A DNA stretch of 41,410 bases from Candidatus Scybalocola fimicaballi (GTDB lineage: Bacteria > Bacteroidota > Bacteroidia > Bacteroidales > Paludibacteraceae): contig DCIP01000124.1 in assembly GCA_002317115.1 (NCBI GenBank), forward strand, positions 1 to 41,410, in the 5' to 3' direction. Below the pieces are notes generated by a model. That model made no database searches. It worked only from the letters and a program-made list of their open reading frames with translations, and was not told where the DNA came from. The translations under genes were made by a program, and so were the position numbers. Numbering within the stretch: the stretch's first letter is position 1; each line of letters begins with the position of its first letter. Shown piece by piece: positions 23,415 through 31,975 of the stretch.

Positions 23415-24467
23415 TTAGAACATTTTTTTGATGATTGATTTTGTTATATTGTCTGCTTTGAACTCTATGTATTTGTTGTAGAATATTGAGACTATAATGA
23501 CAACAAATAGAGAAATCAAGAGATCTGTGAGCAACAATGTAGTCATATTGTTGATGGGCAACACCTGATAGAGATAACATGATAAGGTGCAAATTATTGG
23601 CCAATGTACTATGTAGATAGAGAATGAAATGTCGCCTAATAAAACTACAGGTTTGATTGACAATAAACATCTCATGGGCTTGCAATAGTTGACTCCTAAC
23701 CAAAATAAAGTGGCTGCTGTTGCACTTTGTGTGGCATTCCAGTTTAAGACGTCTGTTTTTGTTTGAATGTAATATCCTATGATAATACATGGCAATGCCA
23801 CTATGGTCATTCTGTTGTCTGACTTGATGTTTGGAAAATTTTTGTCTAATATGTATGATAAGTATCCAATTAATACGCAAGCAAAGTATATGGAACATGT
23901 GGAATTTGTTGCATAAATTAAAATGAGTGTTGATGCAGCTATATGAACAAGCGATTTCCCTCTATGATAAATATCCAACAAATATATGATAATCGAACCG
24001 ACAAAAATGTATATGAGCATCCAACAAGGGCCAAGTACTTTACTGCTTCCCAATGGGGAAAAAAACAAATTTTCCAAAAAATGTATCGGCTTGATTTTGA
24101 CATAAAATGATTCTATTGCTATGTTTGGCGCAAGCTCGTTGATCTTTTGCAGCTGGTATAGTCCTGTCAAATAAAAAATATATGCTATGACTACTACAAA
24201 CGAAATTGGAATTCCTAAACGTAAATAACGTTTTATAATAGCTTGGCTCAAGTCGGATAATGAAGATATCTTTGACGCGCTCTTTCCTATCAGGTATCCT
24301 GACATTATCAGAAATAAGCATACTGCAAGATTCCCGTTTATGAAGATGTTAAGTGGAGGATTGATTTGCCCTTCTGACATGAGAACATTGAAAATCAGAT
24401 AAAAATGACCAAATAATACCGTCAACATTGATACTCCTTTTAATCCCTGTATGTAATTTAGTTTCAT
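23415..24467 (-). CDS. Acyltransferase 3 (OafA/YrhL-type) membrane protein
   Basis: This 350-residue protein has about ten membrane segments. The opening, MKLNYIQGLKGVSMLTVLFG then HFYL, holds the family GLKG motif and the active-site His. LAVCLFLIMSGYLIGKSA and later SFSIYIVHWPIICTL (the conserved HWP) complete the OafA/YrhL pattern. It probably O-acylates a surface glycan. It is unrelated in detail to the acyltransferase at 4537 and sits outside the main locus, sharing the minus strand with galE, about 180 bases upstream of it. The large gap on its 5' side holds no clear promoter for it. Confidence 0.87.
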   Translation of the reverse strand: MKLNYIQGLKGVSMLTVLFGHFYLIFNVLMSEGQINPPLNIFINGNLAVCLFLIMSGYLIGKSASKISSLSDLSQAIIKRYLRLGIPISFVVVIAYIFYLTGLYQLQKINELAPNIAIESFYVKIKPIHFLENLFFSPLGSSKVLGPCWMLIYIFVGSIIIYLLDIYHRGKSLVHIAASTLILIYATNSTCSIYFACVLIGYLSYILDKNFPNIKSDNRMTIVALPCIIIGYYIQTKTDVLNWNATQSATAATLFWLGVNYCKPMRCLLSIKPVVLLGDISFSIYIVHWPIICTLSCYLYQVLPINNMTTLLLTDLLISLFVVIIVSIFYNKYIEFKADNITKSIIKKMF

Positions 24468-24834
24468 ATTATTTAATATAGTCTCTGAATTTGATTATAT
24501 TTCATATCTTCAGTTGGATGGTTAATGTTGGTTGTGATTTGGCTATCCAATAAAATCCGTACTGAAATATTATTAAAAGTATTGAAAAATATTTAGAAGG
24601 GCAAGCAATTTTAGATATATGTTGTTTTTTTTGTTGACGGCAATCAAAAAAGAATATGTGTGATACTCATGTAAGTCCAAATTTAAAATTTTGATTGATG
24701 TTTTTTGCTATTGATGCATTTTTACGCATTTATATGAAGTTTATTTGTCAAATACATGTTGTATAAGTGATGTTACAATTTGTATAGCTCTAAGAATTTC
24801 CCTACATTTGTATAAAATATGAAACTTGTAACTT
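24468..24834. other. AT-rich divergent intergenic region
   Basis: These 367 bases separate the acyltransferase (minus) from gmhA (plus). The gmhA promoter at the right end is convincing. For the acyltransferase, TAAATTTG on the minus strand (complement of 24678-24685) matches the -7 consensus, but it has no -33 partner and would leave a leader of about 200 bases. I see no ORF, RNA or repeat in the rest. Confidence 0.4.
24779..24810 (+). promoter_or_regulatory. Promoter of gmhA
   Basis: TTTG at 24779-24782 and TACATTTG at 24803-24810 match both Bacteroidetes promoter elements exactly with a 20-base spacer. Transcription should begin about 24817, leaving a leader of only about 18 bases before the ATG at 24835. 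Confidence 0.75.
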
Positions 24835-25455
24835 ATGTTGAATTTGATAAATCGATATCCTGCACTTTCGGTGTGCTCCGCTGATTTGCAGGCGATGTTA
24901 GATACACTTATTGAGTGTTACTCTAAAGGTCACAAGTTGTTGGTTTGCGGTAATGGTGGAAGCGCTGCCGATGCAGAACATATTGTAGGTGAATTGATGA
25001 AGGGGTTCAGAAACCCACGTAAGATAAGTAAAGAGGAGAGCGACGCGATTATGGCTCTCGACCCTGTGATGGGTAAGAATCTTGTCGACAAACTTCAGGA
25101 AGCTTTGCCTGCTATAGCGTTGGATGGCCATGTGGCTTTGACTACTGCATACCTTAACGATTGTGAACCGCTTATGTGTTTCGCTCAACAGGTTCAGGGG
25201 TATGGCCGAGAAGGAGACGTGCTGCTTGCCATCTCTACTTCGGGAAATAGTCAGAATGTGCTCTACGCTGCTACCGTCGCTAAGGCTAAAGGCTTGAAAG
25301 TGATTGGGCTTACTGGTGCTAATGAAAGTAAACTATCTGCAATCGCTGATGTTTGTGTGCGTGTGCCGCAGACTGAGACTTACATGATTCAGGAGTTGCA
25401 TCTTCCAGTTTACCACTGGTTCTGCTTAAAGCTTGAAGAGACTTTCTGGAAATAA
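24835..25455 (+). CDS. gmhA: Phosphoheptose isomerase, SIS domain
   Basis: This 206-residue SIS-domain protein probably converts sedoheptulose 7-phosphate to D-glycero-manno-heptose 7-phosphate, the first step to ADP- or GDP-heptose. LLVCGNGGSAADAEHIVGEL is the phosphate-binding loop with the GmhA-specific His and Glu, AISTSGNSQNV is the second phosphate loop, and QTETYMIQELHLPVYHWFC carries the catalytic ET and His residues. Between the first loop and ALPAIAL it holds a stretch of about 30 residues (RNPRKISKEESDAIM onward) longer than in E. coli GmhA. It is a single-gene unit with its own promoter and terminator; no other heptose gene is in the window. Confidence 0.86.
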   Translation: MLNLINRYPALSVCSADLQAMLDTLIECYSKGHKLLVCGNGGSAADAEHIVGELMKGFRNPRKISKEESDAIMALDPVMGKNLVDKLQEALPAIALDGHVALTTAYLNDCEPLMCFAQQVQGYGREGDVLLAISTSGNSQNVLYAATVAKAKGLKVIGLTGANESKLSAIADVCVRVPQTETYMIQELHLPVYHWFCLKLEETFWK

Positions 25456-25479
25456 GATTATTGGTTGATTGAAAAATTT

Positions 25480-25514
25480 AGAGACGTCGCATTTGTTTGC
25501 GACGTCTCTTTTTG
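25480..25514 (+). terminator. Intrinsic terminator of gmhA
   Basis: AGAGACGTCGCA (25480-25491) pairs perfectly with TGCGACGTCTCT (25498-25509) over a 6-base loop and is followed by T residues. The GAGACGTC stem belongs to a motif seen at several other gene ends in the window. Confidence 0.85.
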
Positions 25515-25571
25515 TTCGATTCCTTTCGTTGCATTAAATACAAACGACGAGGTGATGTCTCGTGTCCAATT

Positions 25572-26390
25572 TTATAGCTTTTCGATTTCTTCTAAAGAGA
25601 GATGAGTCAGTTCATGAATCAATGAGGCGTCGAATCCCTTTCTTTTCATATCCATGGCGATTTGGATTCTTCCGTCCTTCAAGCCTTCGTCATAGGTAGG
25701 CTCCTCATCTTCTAACATCTTCATGCTTGCCTCATAGAGCATCTGATCTTTTTCAGAAAGTGCTCCGACTCGAGCCTTCTCTATCAAACGTAGAAGACCT
25801 TTGTCTGCTCTTTCGTATACTGATGGGTCGATATTTTCCATACTTCCTAAATTTTTGAAACTGTAAAGCCAGATATTCTTCAGTGTGATGTTGCCTTCAT
25901 CAAACTTGAATTTCTGCAAATTTATAAAATATTTTCGATGTCTGTCCCCAAATAGCTCCCCTGTATCTAAATCACACTCCGCTGTTCTGGTCACAACCTT
26001 GTCGATTCCTGCCATTGCCTTCCCCATAATAAAGATTCCAATGATCTTTGGAATATCCTTTTTCATCTTCCTCCACGACAATCCTCTTTTGATTTTACTG
26101 TCCATAAGTTTATAGACGTAAAAATTTGCCCTGGTTTTGAAAAACTTCTGGCATGAGTTCTGCATCTCAATCAAAATCGAATCACCTTTGTTTGTTGTGC
26201 AGTAAAGATCGAATGTCACGCCTCGCCTCTCTTTTTGAGTTGCTGGCTTCTCCACATTCTGAAACCTTACTTTTGTGATTTTGTCCTCATCGCCATCTAA
26301 AATTGCATTTAGAAATGATTTCATGATTATCGGGTCGGACATACAATATTTGAACCCGAAATCGCATCGCAAATCAATGAATTTGCCCAT
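25572..26390 (-). CDS. PD-(D/E)XK nuclease family transposase (Rpn-like)
   Basis: This is a member of the recombination-promoting nuclease/transposase-like family common in Bacteroidetes. I start it at the ATG at 26390 (272 residues), since MGKFIDLRCDFGFKY is the usual family opening; an upstream ATG at 26432 would add 14 basic residues. The core shows the catalytic Asp in VTFDLYCTTNKG and the Glu and Gln in ILIEMQNSCQKFFKTRANFY. The tail, DEGLKDGRIQIAMDMKRKG then HLSLEEIEKL, is typical of the family. No terminal repeats or target duplication were recognised, so it need not be mobile. Confidence 0.85.
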   Translation of the reverse strand: MGKFIDLRCDFGFKYCMSDPIIMKSFLNAILDGDEDKITKVRFQNVEKPATQKERRGVTFDLYCTTNKGDSILIEMQNSCQKFFKTRANFYVYKLMDSKIKRGLSWRKMKKDIPKIIGIFIMGKAMAGIDKVVTRTAECDLDTGELFGDRHRKYFINLQKFKFDEGNITLKNIWLYSFKNLGSMENIDPSVYERADKGLLRLIEKARVGALSEKDQMLYEASMKMLEDEEPTYDEGLKDGRIQIAMDMKRKGFDASLIHELTHLSLEEIEKL

Positions 26391-26477
26391 GTTTTGTAAC
26401 TGTTTTTTTGTTTTTATACTGTGTCTAATCAAAACTGACTAAACTTATTTCAATGTAAATGTAATAATAAATCTTGA

Positions 26478-26505
26478 GTTGCCAATTTTATTGGCAACAA
26501 ATATA
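26478..26505 (-). promoter_or_regulatory. -7 element abutting a perfect inverted repeat upstream of the Rpn-like gene
   Basis: TATATTTG on the minus strand (complement of 26498-26505) matches the -7 consensus. Immediately downstream, GTTGCCAAT (26478-26486) and ATTGGCAAC (26490-26498) form a 9-base perfect inverted repeat with a 3-base spacer, covering the expected start of transcription. It could be an operator or an mRNA 5' hairpin. The -33 element is not convincing. Confidence 0.4.
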
Positions 26506-26514
26506 ATATAAATC

Positions 26515-26544
26515 AAAAAAGGTCGGACAATTTGCCCGACCTTT
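26515..26544 (-). terminator. Intrinsic terminator of the GH5 gene
   Basis: AAAGGTCGG (26518-26526) pairs with CCGACCTTT (26536-26544). On the minus strand a T-run (complement of 26515-26520) follows. A second GAGACG inverted repeat (26561-26567 with 26579-26585) lies between this stem and the stop codon. Confidence 0.82.
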
Positions 26545-26595
26545 CTTGTCTAATTTTGATAGAGACGCCACATTCTGACGTCTCTAATTGATGTC

Positions 26596-29331
26596 TTACT
26601 TAACGATCAACTTCTTAACTTCGTTGCCTGCCTTAACTACATAGATACCTGCATTCTTGATGCTGATCTTGTTGTCAAGTTCTGGAACTGCTACGCACTG
26701 AGCTACAACTCTACCTGCAATATCAGTTACAGTCACATTACACTTCTCTGCGACGTAGATGTATGCTACTCCGTTCTTTGCTGGGTTTGGAGCAATAACG
26801 AATGAAACCTCATCATCAGCAACATTCTCAATTGCAGAACGTCCGCCTACGCATGTTACGTCGTCGATCATCAAAGTTCCCTTCTTCCCAACACCTTCCT
26901 TGATCTGCCAGCTAAACTTGTCGATGCTGCCCAAATCAAAGTCGATATCCTTACCCCAGTCTGAAGCCTGCTTCAAGCTGCTCCAGTTTACAGTCACCTC
27001 TGTCCAATCTGATGCTGATGATACGTTCTTTGTATGGTAGTCGTCGTCTTTAACGTCTGTCATACATACACGGAACTCGTGAGCAGGGCCTTTGTATCTG
27101 TAAGAGATCTTCTCACAGCTTGAAAGATCTTGTCCTTGTTCTGTCTTGCTCAAGTACATGTCGACGCTGCAGTAAGGAGCACCCATCCAGCCTTCACCTG
27201 GCCACTCAGCACCCATTGTGTAGTCTGCGTTAATAGCACCGTCTTTTACAGACAATGTGACTTTTGATGATGTGCTGGCTTTCTTGTCAGCATCATTCTT
27301 GTCAAACCAATTACCTCCCCACTTAGAGATAAGGTCACCGTCTTCAAAATCATCAATCAAACCTGGATCAACATATCCTTCTGGCAATACAGTTACCTTA
27401 ACTGACTCTGAAACCTCATCCTCACCGTCAGAAACTGTCAATTTGAATACATACTGTCCAGCCTCAAGTCCGCTTACCTTTGTAGTGGCTGAGTTAGCGT
27501 TTGCGATTGCAGCGTCGCTCGGACCAGAAACCTGCTTCCATGCGAACTTGTAGTTCTCGCTACCTCCTGCTGCATCACCTGTAAGTGTTGTCTCGTCAGT
27601 AGGTAAGTAGAATTTCTTAGCACTGCAGATGCTCATTGACAACTCCTTGGCAACTGGTACTGTAACTACAGGCTTGTAGCTGATCCAACTCTTTGCCTGG
27701 TTAAGCATGTACTTTCCGTCAACTGTCATGTCAGACTCTGTCCAACCTGTAGTCTTGAAACAATCGTCTTTTAGAATAGACCATTTTGAATCATTTCCAC
27801 CCTTGTTTGACATTGACCAGAATGCTGACATTACGCCTGCCTGCTTATATTTGTCAAGTAGACCACCTGTGTTTCCTGGATCCATACCCCACTCAGTTAC
27901 AACAACAGGAACTCCGTTATTCCACGAATCCTTTCCGTTCCAGTCTGACTGGTGTCCCCACTCAATGTAACCGTGCCATGTGTAGGCGATGTTAGAATAA
28001 CCCTCTCCAGCAGAAGTTACAGCGTCTGGGTGACGTGAGTATTCAGAAGAACCTACGATGATGATATTGTCGTCGTCGATCTTTCTGATTGTAGGGATAA
28101 CCTTCTTAGCGTATGTTACAACCTCACCGTCGCTACACTTAGGCTCGTTGAAGATCTCATACATAACGTTTGGATAATCACCCCACTTAGTTGCGAAATA
28201 TGTGAAGAAATCATTTGCAAGGTCAACCCAATGCTCAGCGTAGTGCTCGTGGAAGTCGATGATGACGTAGATGTCATTCTCGATAGCGGCACGTACCATG
28301 TCGTCTACCAATGCCTTAGTGTATTCCGGGCTGTGTAGGTAGTTGTCTGTATTCCAAGTAGCGTCGTGGTTTGTCCAAGTGTTGTCTCCTGGAGCGATTG
28401 AAACTGGTAGACGAATCAACTGGATGTTCCAGTTCTCTACCAAGTAGTCAACAGTCTCAGCCTTCCACCACTGTGGAGCTGAACAGCTCCAGAACCAGCT
28501 TGGTCCCATCAAACAAACTTTCTCACCCTTCTCGTTGCGTACAGCACCGTTCTTAGTGTTAAGCTTACCGTTCTTTGTCACAACGAAATCTTGTCTCTTA
28601 GTTGGTCTGGCGATCTTCACCTTCAACTCCTTGACTATCTCACCCATTGTGATTGTGATGACGTCGGAACCCTCGCTTGCGGCAGCTTTGTAGCGACCGT
28701 CTTTAACGTTAGACGACCATTTTGTGTTTGCTGCGATCAACTCGCCAGCGTTGTTGTATCCCTTAGCCACGATGTCGATTGTCTCGCTTGGCATAAGGTT
28801 AAGCTTGCTTGGATTTGTTGTGATCTTAGTTACCGCAGCGTCTGTAGAAGATGTTTTTGTGAATGTATAGTAGTCAAGGTTGACTGACTTACCTGTACAA
28901 ATCACATAGAATTTCTGCTTTCCTGCCTTCAATGGGAACAATGCGCTCTCCTCTTTAGGGAAGTCAGGCCAGTTGTTCATTGGCACCTCCCACCATTTCT
29001 CAGCGTTGTTTGCCTGAATGCTGAATAGAGAGTAGTTGCCTTCCTCATCTTGGATCTTTACATTACCATCCTTTCCTGTAAGATAATGGAAAGAAACCTG
29101 GTATAGACCATCAGAAGGAATCTCTACTTCGTAAGTTAGTTGCTCTCCCTCTTCGTCAAAATAACCGATTGATTTTTTGTCGTTTTCAAAGACGATCTCT
29201 GTGGCTCCATCTTTTTTGGCGATGAAATCTTCGGCCTCAACCTTGATTTGGCTGTTTGCCGTCGCAGATAAAAGAAGGAATGCACCAAGCCATCCGGCTT
29301 TTGCGTAATTCTTTTTCATGGTTTTGTTCAT
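26596..29331 (-). CDS. Secreted multidomain GH5 endoglucanase with T9SS sorting domain
   Basis: The 911-residue precursor begins with a signal peptide (GWLGAFLLLSATANSQ). A CBM6-like module (about 28-160, IKVEAEDFIAKKDG) and an Ig-like linker (about 165-245) follow. The GH5 barrel (about 250-560) has the acid/base Glu near 394 in YEIFNEPKC and the nucleophile near 479 in VVVTEWGMD. A PKD-like domain (about 580-660) and a CBM11-like beta-sandwich (about 670-835, LIDDFEDGDLISKWGGNW) come next. The tail (about 845-911) has NPAKNGVAYIYV and ends NAGIYVVKAGNEVKKLIVK, a type A T9SS sorting domain. It should be a cell-surface or released enzyme acting on beta-1,4-glucan; mannan is possible. A second Met at codon 5 is an alternative start. 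Confidence 0.9.
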   Translation of the reverse strand: MNKTMKKNYAKAGWLGAFLLLSATANSQIKVEAEDFIAKKDGATEIVFENDKKSIGYFDEEGEQLTYEVEIPSDGLYQVSFHYLTGKDGNVKIQDEEGNYSLFSIQANNAEKWWEVPMNNWPDFPKEESALFPLKAGKQKFYVICTGKSVNLDYYTFTKTSSTDAAVTKITTNPSKLNLMPSETIDIVAKGYNNAGELIAANTKWSSNVKDGRYKAAASEGSDVITITMGEIVKELKVKIARPTKRQDFVVTKNGKLNTKNGAVRNEKGEKVCLMGPSWFWSCSAPQWWKAETVDYLVENWNIQLIRLPVSIAPGDNTWTNHDATWNTDNYLHSPEYTKALVDDMVRAAIENDIYVIIDFHEHYAEHWVDLANDFFTYFATKWGDYPNVMYEIFNEPKCSDGEVVTYAKKVIPTIRKIDDDNIIIVGSSEYSRHPDAVTSAGEGYSNIAYTWHGYIEWGHQSDWNGKDSWNNGVPVVVTEWGMDPGNTGGLLDKYKQAGVMSAFWSMSNKGGNDSKWSILKDDCFKTTGWTESDMTVDGKYMLNQAKSWISYKPVVTVPVAKELSMSICSAKKFYLPTDETTLTGDAAGGSENYKFAWKQVSGPSDAAIANANSATTKVSGLEAGQYVFKLTVSDGEDEVSESVKVTVLPEGYVDPGLIDDFEDGDLISKWGGNWFDKNDADKKASTSSKVTLSVKDGAINADYTMGAEWPGEGWMGAPYCSVDMYLSKTEQGQDLSSCEKISYRYKGPAHEFRVCMTDVKDDDYHTKNVSSASDWTEVTVNWSSLKQASDWGKDIDFDLGSIDKFSWQIKEGVGKKGTLMIDDVTCVGGRSAIENVADDEVSFVIAPNPAKNGVAYIYVAEKCNVTVTDIAGRVVAQCVAVPELDNKISIKNAGIYVVKAGNEVKKLIVK

Positions 29332-29470
29332 ATTTTAGTTTTCTATTTTTCAGAGTTTTAATGAAAAAGACCTTCATTTAGAAAGGACTAAATCTAAATG
29401 CCAAGTTGTCTCAGTCACATTTTGATAACCCAAGCGTGTTTGCCGTCTTTCGACGTAGGACTAACGGTTG

Positions 29471-29501
29471 CAAAATTAAAATAAATTTGGATAACTACAA
29501 A
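29471..29501 (-). promoter_or_regulatory. Promoter of the GH5 gene
   Basis: On the minus strand TTTG (complement of 29498-29501) and TAATTTTG (complement of 29471-29478) match both Bacteroidetes elements exactly with a 19-base spacer. The predicted start near 29464 leaves a leader of about 130 bases with no obvious structure. The rest of the 29332-29655 gap holds only the terminator at 29611-29642. Confidence 0.72.
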
Positions 29502-29610
29502 AGAATGGTTTTAAAATGAAAAAGGCACTACTTTCATTGCGTAAATTCTCTGCTCAAACAGGGACGTAAGGTTGACGTCGGATGCTATATTAATTTTGTA
29601 TGTTTAAAAA

Positions 29611-29642
29611 ATGAGGAGACGTGAATAATCGCGTCTCCTCAT
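29611..29642 (-). terminator. Intrinsic terminator of the small lipoprotein gene
   Basis: ATGAGGAGACG (29611-29621) pairs perfectly with CGTCTCCTCAT (29632-29642) over a 10-base loop. The minus strand continues into a T-run (complement of 29605-29610). Confidence 0.82.
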
Positions 29643-29655
29643 ATTTTGCATTTTA

Positions 29656-30084
29656 TTAAGGAATGTCAGTGTAATTGATTGCAGTGACTGCTTTTCTGCC
29701 TGAATGTTTGCCTGTGTACTTGAATGCAATTCCAAATTTGGATTCTTTACAGAGCTGCAATAACTCTTTTGTGTCTTTGTCGCTCATCGAAAGTAATTGG
29801 AATGTGGCTTTTAGATCATCGCTTGCCTCTTTAGTGTTGGCGTAGTCGAAATCTAGTTCTGAAATCTCTTCATCCACTTCGACATTGTAGGTGAAAACAT
29901 CATTGTCCAAAGTTACCTTAGTGAGAATCTCGCCTTCGTCAATTTCCATTGGGCAATCACGATTTGCTAATTGCAATCCGATTTCTATACCAAATTTAGT
30001 GGCATTTTTCTCTGTGCAGCTTGTAAATGTTAGTCCTAAGACAAACAACACTGCAGTCAATAGTCCTGTGATTTTGTTTAGCAT
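29656..30084 (-). CDS. Small lipoprotein of unknown function
   Basis: The product has 142 residues from the ATG at 30084. This start is chosen because it directly precedes the signal peptide (MLNKITGLLTAVLFVLGL then the lipobox FTSC), and because the likely -7 element at 30110-30117 lies inside the longer reading frame that starts at 30141. The mature part has ANRDCPMEIDEGEIL and VFTYNVEVDEE, a pattern I associate with uncharacterised Bacteroidetes exported proteins. No catalytic motif is visible. It is a separate unit between the GH5 and serpin genes. Confidence 0.72.
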   Translation of the reverse strand: MLNKITGLLTAVLFVLGLTFTSCTEKNATKFGIEIGLQLANRDCPMEIDEGEILTKVTLDNDVFTYNVEVDEEISELDFDYANTKEASDDLKATFQLLSMSDKDTKELLQLCKESKFGIAFKYTGKHSGRKAVTAINYTDIP

Positions 30085-30109
30085 ATTTTTCAATTTACGG
30101 TTACAATTG

Positions 30110-30142
30110 CGAATATAGTTATTAAAACTCATTGAACGCAAA
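30110..30142 (-). promoter_or_regulatory. Promoter of the small lipoprotein gene
   Basis: On the minus strand TTTG (complement of 30139-30142) is followed after 21 bases by TATATTCG (complement of 30110-30117), one base off the TAnnTTTG consensus. It supports the start codon at 30084. Confidence 0.45.
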
Positions 30143-30173
30143 CAGAATAAGAGAAAATAACGGAGTATGTAAT

Positions 30174-30205
30174 AAAAATCCCAACCACGAAATGAGGCTG
30201 GGATT
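30174..30205 (-). terminator. Intrinsic terminator of the serpin gene
   Basis: AATCCCAACC (30177-30186) pairs with GGCTGGGATT (30196-30205) with one A-C mismatch. The minus strand continues into a T-run. The stem resembles the one at 22015-22047. Confidence 0.75.
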
Positions 30206-30238
30206 GTGTGTATGTTTCTTTGCTTTCAAAATTTATGT

Positions 30239-31816
30239 TTATTTCGTTGGATCGTTGATCAAACCTAAGAACAACAATTCATGAGAGCGTGGATTGTTGA
30301 TGGTGACGATAAATGGTCGGTTAACGTCAAAGTCGATGTATCTGTATTCTTTCAGACATGATCCTACCATTGGGATAACAGTCACAGCTGCTCCTTTTGC
30401 ACCGTCTTCATCGATCTCAAGATGCGCAAGCTGATCTATTTTGCTTACAAACACATTGTTCGCAATGTTGTTGAAATATGATTCGAATGTATTTGTTAAG
30501 CCAAGACTACACATGGCGGACTTCAAATCAATCTTTGTGTCGATATTGAATTTAGGTAATGATAGTATTGGACAATAAACGATCATTACATCTTGGTTTG
30601 GATTCTCGTCATATTTATAATTGATGTTATCAAAGTCGATTTCTGCAAGAGTGGATAATGGATCTATTCCTTCATTTGGTAGAATCACATTCATTTGGAA
30701 CCCCTCGTAGAAAGAAAGCGAGACAAGCTGATAGTTTGTTCCTTCTGCATAATTACCTTCAAATGCCTGATTCATTTTGTCGACAATTACGCTATCTCCT
30801 TCTGATGTGAGAAATTTACCAGGTTTTGTGTTCTCTGGCATAAATTTATCTTCCCATTCCGATTGAAAACTTAAGGCGTTAGCCAACACTAACCATAGAG
30901 ACGGATTTTTTTGAAGCCCAATGGTTGGGATCATTCCGTTAGTGTTGTCGCTTGCCCATTTGTCCATGACGACGTATGTTGAATCGTCAGTGAAATCAAC
31001 ATTGTTGGCAGAACCTTTGTAGAAATCCTCAATGTTCTGCAAGAAATTCTTACCGAATGGGATGCCGTTTTGCAAAAATACTGCGTTTGCAATGCCTAAT
31101 TGAACTTCCGAAGGATTCACCATTTGCATTTTTGTCAAACGCTTTTTATATAGTTCATTCAATTGGTCGAGCGGCATATCCTGATTGCCCAGAAATTTTG
31201 TGATCTCTGCATAGGCATCATCGTCGTCGGCTCCGTTAGCCAACATTGCTAATGCATATTGCAGACTGGTAGGGGAGAAGATCAAGTTTTCTTTTCTGAA
31301 TTCCTCGTTGTTGGATATTTCAACAAATAAATCAGTGGCTGATTTGTTGGATGAAATTAGAGTCTTCTCCTCAATGTCTGAATATTGAATTTTGTTTTCT
31401 TTTTGTTTGGCCCAAATGCAGCTGTTGTATATCTGTTGAGCCTCCATTAATGCTCTTTCAATTTCCCATTGGTCTACACCTGCCAATCTCATGAAATTTG
31501 CACGGGATGTGTCTAGCACACATCCTTCAACGTCCATTCCTAAAACGTTCCAGTTTGAGTGGTCGCCGTCCATTCGTGCAATCTCCTCGTCGAATGTGAC
31601 TTCTGCTCCTGTCGACGGATAGAGTGAGAAGGTGTTGTCTTTGCGAGTCACTTTGATAAAGACTTCGTCGCCTTGTTTTACATGGCTTACATTGTCTGTC
31701 TTTTCTATTTTGATGTCGTACTCTTTCCCGTCAGGAAGGTTTATGTGCATGTATTGAGTCGCCGATACCGTGCATGCGGCGATTAGACTCATTATTGAAA
31801 GTATATGTCTCTTCAT
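30239..31816 (-). CDS. Exported serpin-family protease inhibitor
   Basis: The 525-residue protein has an export signal (HILSIMSLIAACTVSA; IAAC could be a lipobox) and an unrecognised N-terminal region of about 130 residues. The serpin domain runs from about 155: LIFSPTSLQYALAMLANGA, NAVFLQNG, LVLANALSFQSEWEDKF, LPKFNIDTKIDLKSA and NRPFIVTINNP. The reactive-loop hinge EDGAKGAAVT keeps small residues, and the distance from hinge to NRPF (33 residues) equals that of inhibitory serpins, so it is probably an active inhibitor. Counting from P17 puts P1 near Ser in MVGSC, with one residue of uncertainty. It would protect the cell from host or competitor serine or cysteine proteases. Confidence 0.88.
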   Translation of the reverse strand: MKRHILSIMSLIAACTVSATQYMHINLPDGKEYDIKIEKTDNVSHVKQGDEVFIKVTRKDNTFSLYPSTGAEVTFDEEIARMDGDHSNWNVLGMDVEGCVLDTSRANFMRLAGVDQWEIERALMEAQQIYNSCIWAKQKENKIQYSDIEEKTLISSNKSATDLFVEISNNEEFRKENLIFSPTSLQYALAMLANGADDDDAYAEITKFLGNQDMPLDQLNELYKKRLTKMQMVNPSEVQLGIANAVFLQNGIPFGKNFLQNIEDFYKGSANNVDFTDDSTYVVMDKWASDNTNGMIPTIGLQKNPSLWLVLANALSFQSEWEDKFMPENTKPGKFLTSEGDSVIVDKMNQAFEGNYAEGTNYQLVSLSFYEGFQMNVILPNEGIDPLSTLAEIDFDNINYKYDENPNQDVMIVYCPILSLPKFNIDTKIDLKSAMCSLGLTNTFESYFNNIANNVFVSKIDQLAHLEIDEDGAKGAAVTVIPMVGSCLKEYRYIDFDVNRPFIVTINNPRSHELLFLGLINDPTK

Positions 31817-31872
31817 AATCTTATTTTTACAAGTTTATTTAATCTAACTAACATAAAGCACCAAAGACTTTG

Positions 31873-31903
31873 CAAACGTATAAATGTATATAGATGAAAC
31901 AAG
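31873..31903 (-). promoter_or_regulatory. Promoter of the serpin gene
   Basis: The minus strand has TACGTTTG (complement of 31873-31880), an exact -7 match, and CTTG (complement of 31900-31903), one base off the -33 element, 19 bases upstream. It lies 57 bases before the start codon. Confidence 0.55.
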
Positions 31904-31975
31904 TCAAATCAGTAAAATTTAGATGGATAGGATGCTGTTTTTTACGAATTTGAATAATAATTTACGAATTAGAAT

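Noticed and set aside
23383..23898. Minus-strand frame of 171 codons overlapping the second acyltransferase
   Set aside because: The overlapping 350-residue frame has the complete OafA-like pattern; this one is a shadow in another frame of the same strand.
25572..26432. Active mobile element carrying the Rpn-like gene
   Set aside because: I looked for terminal inverted repeats and target duplications around the gene; the only inverted repeats found are the 5' hairpin and terminators, and no flanking duplication was seen.
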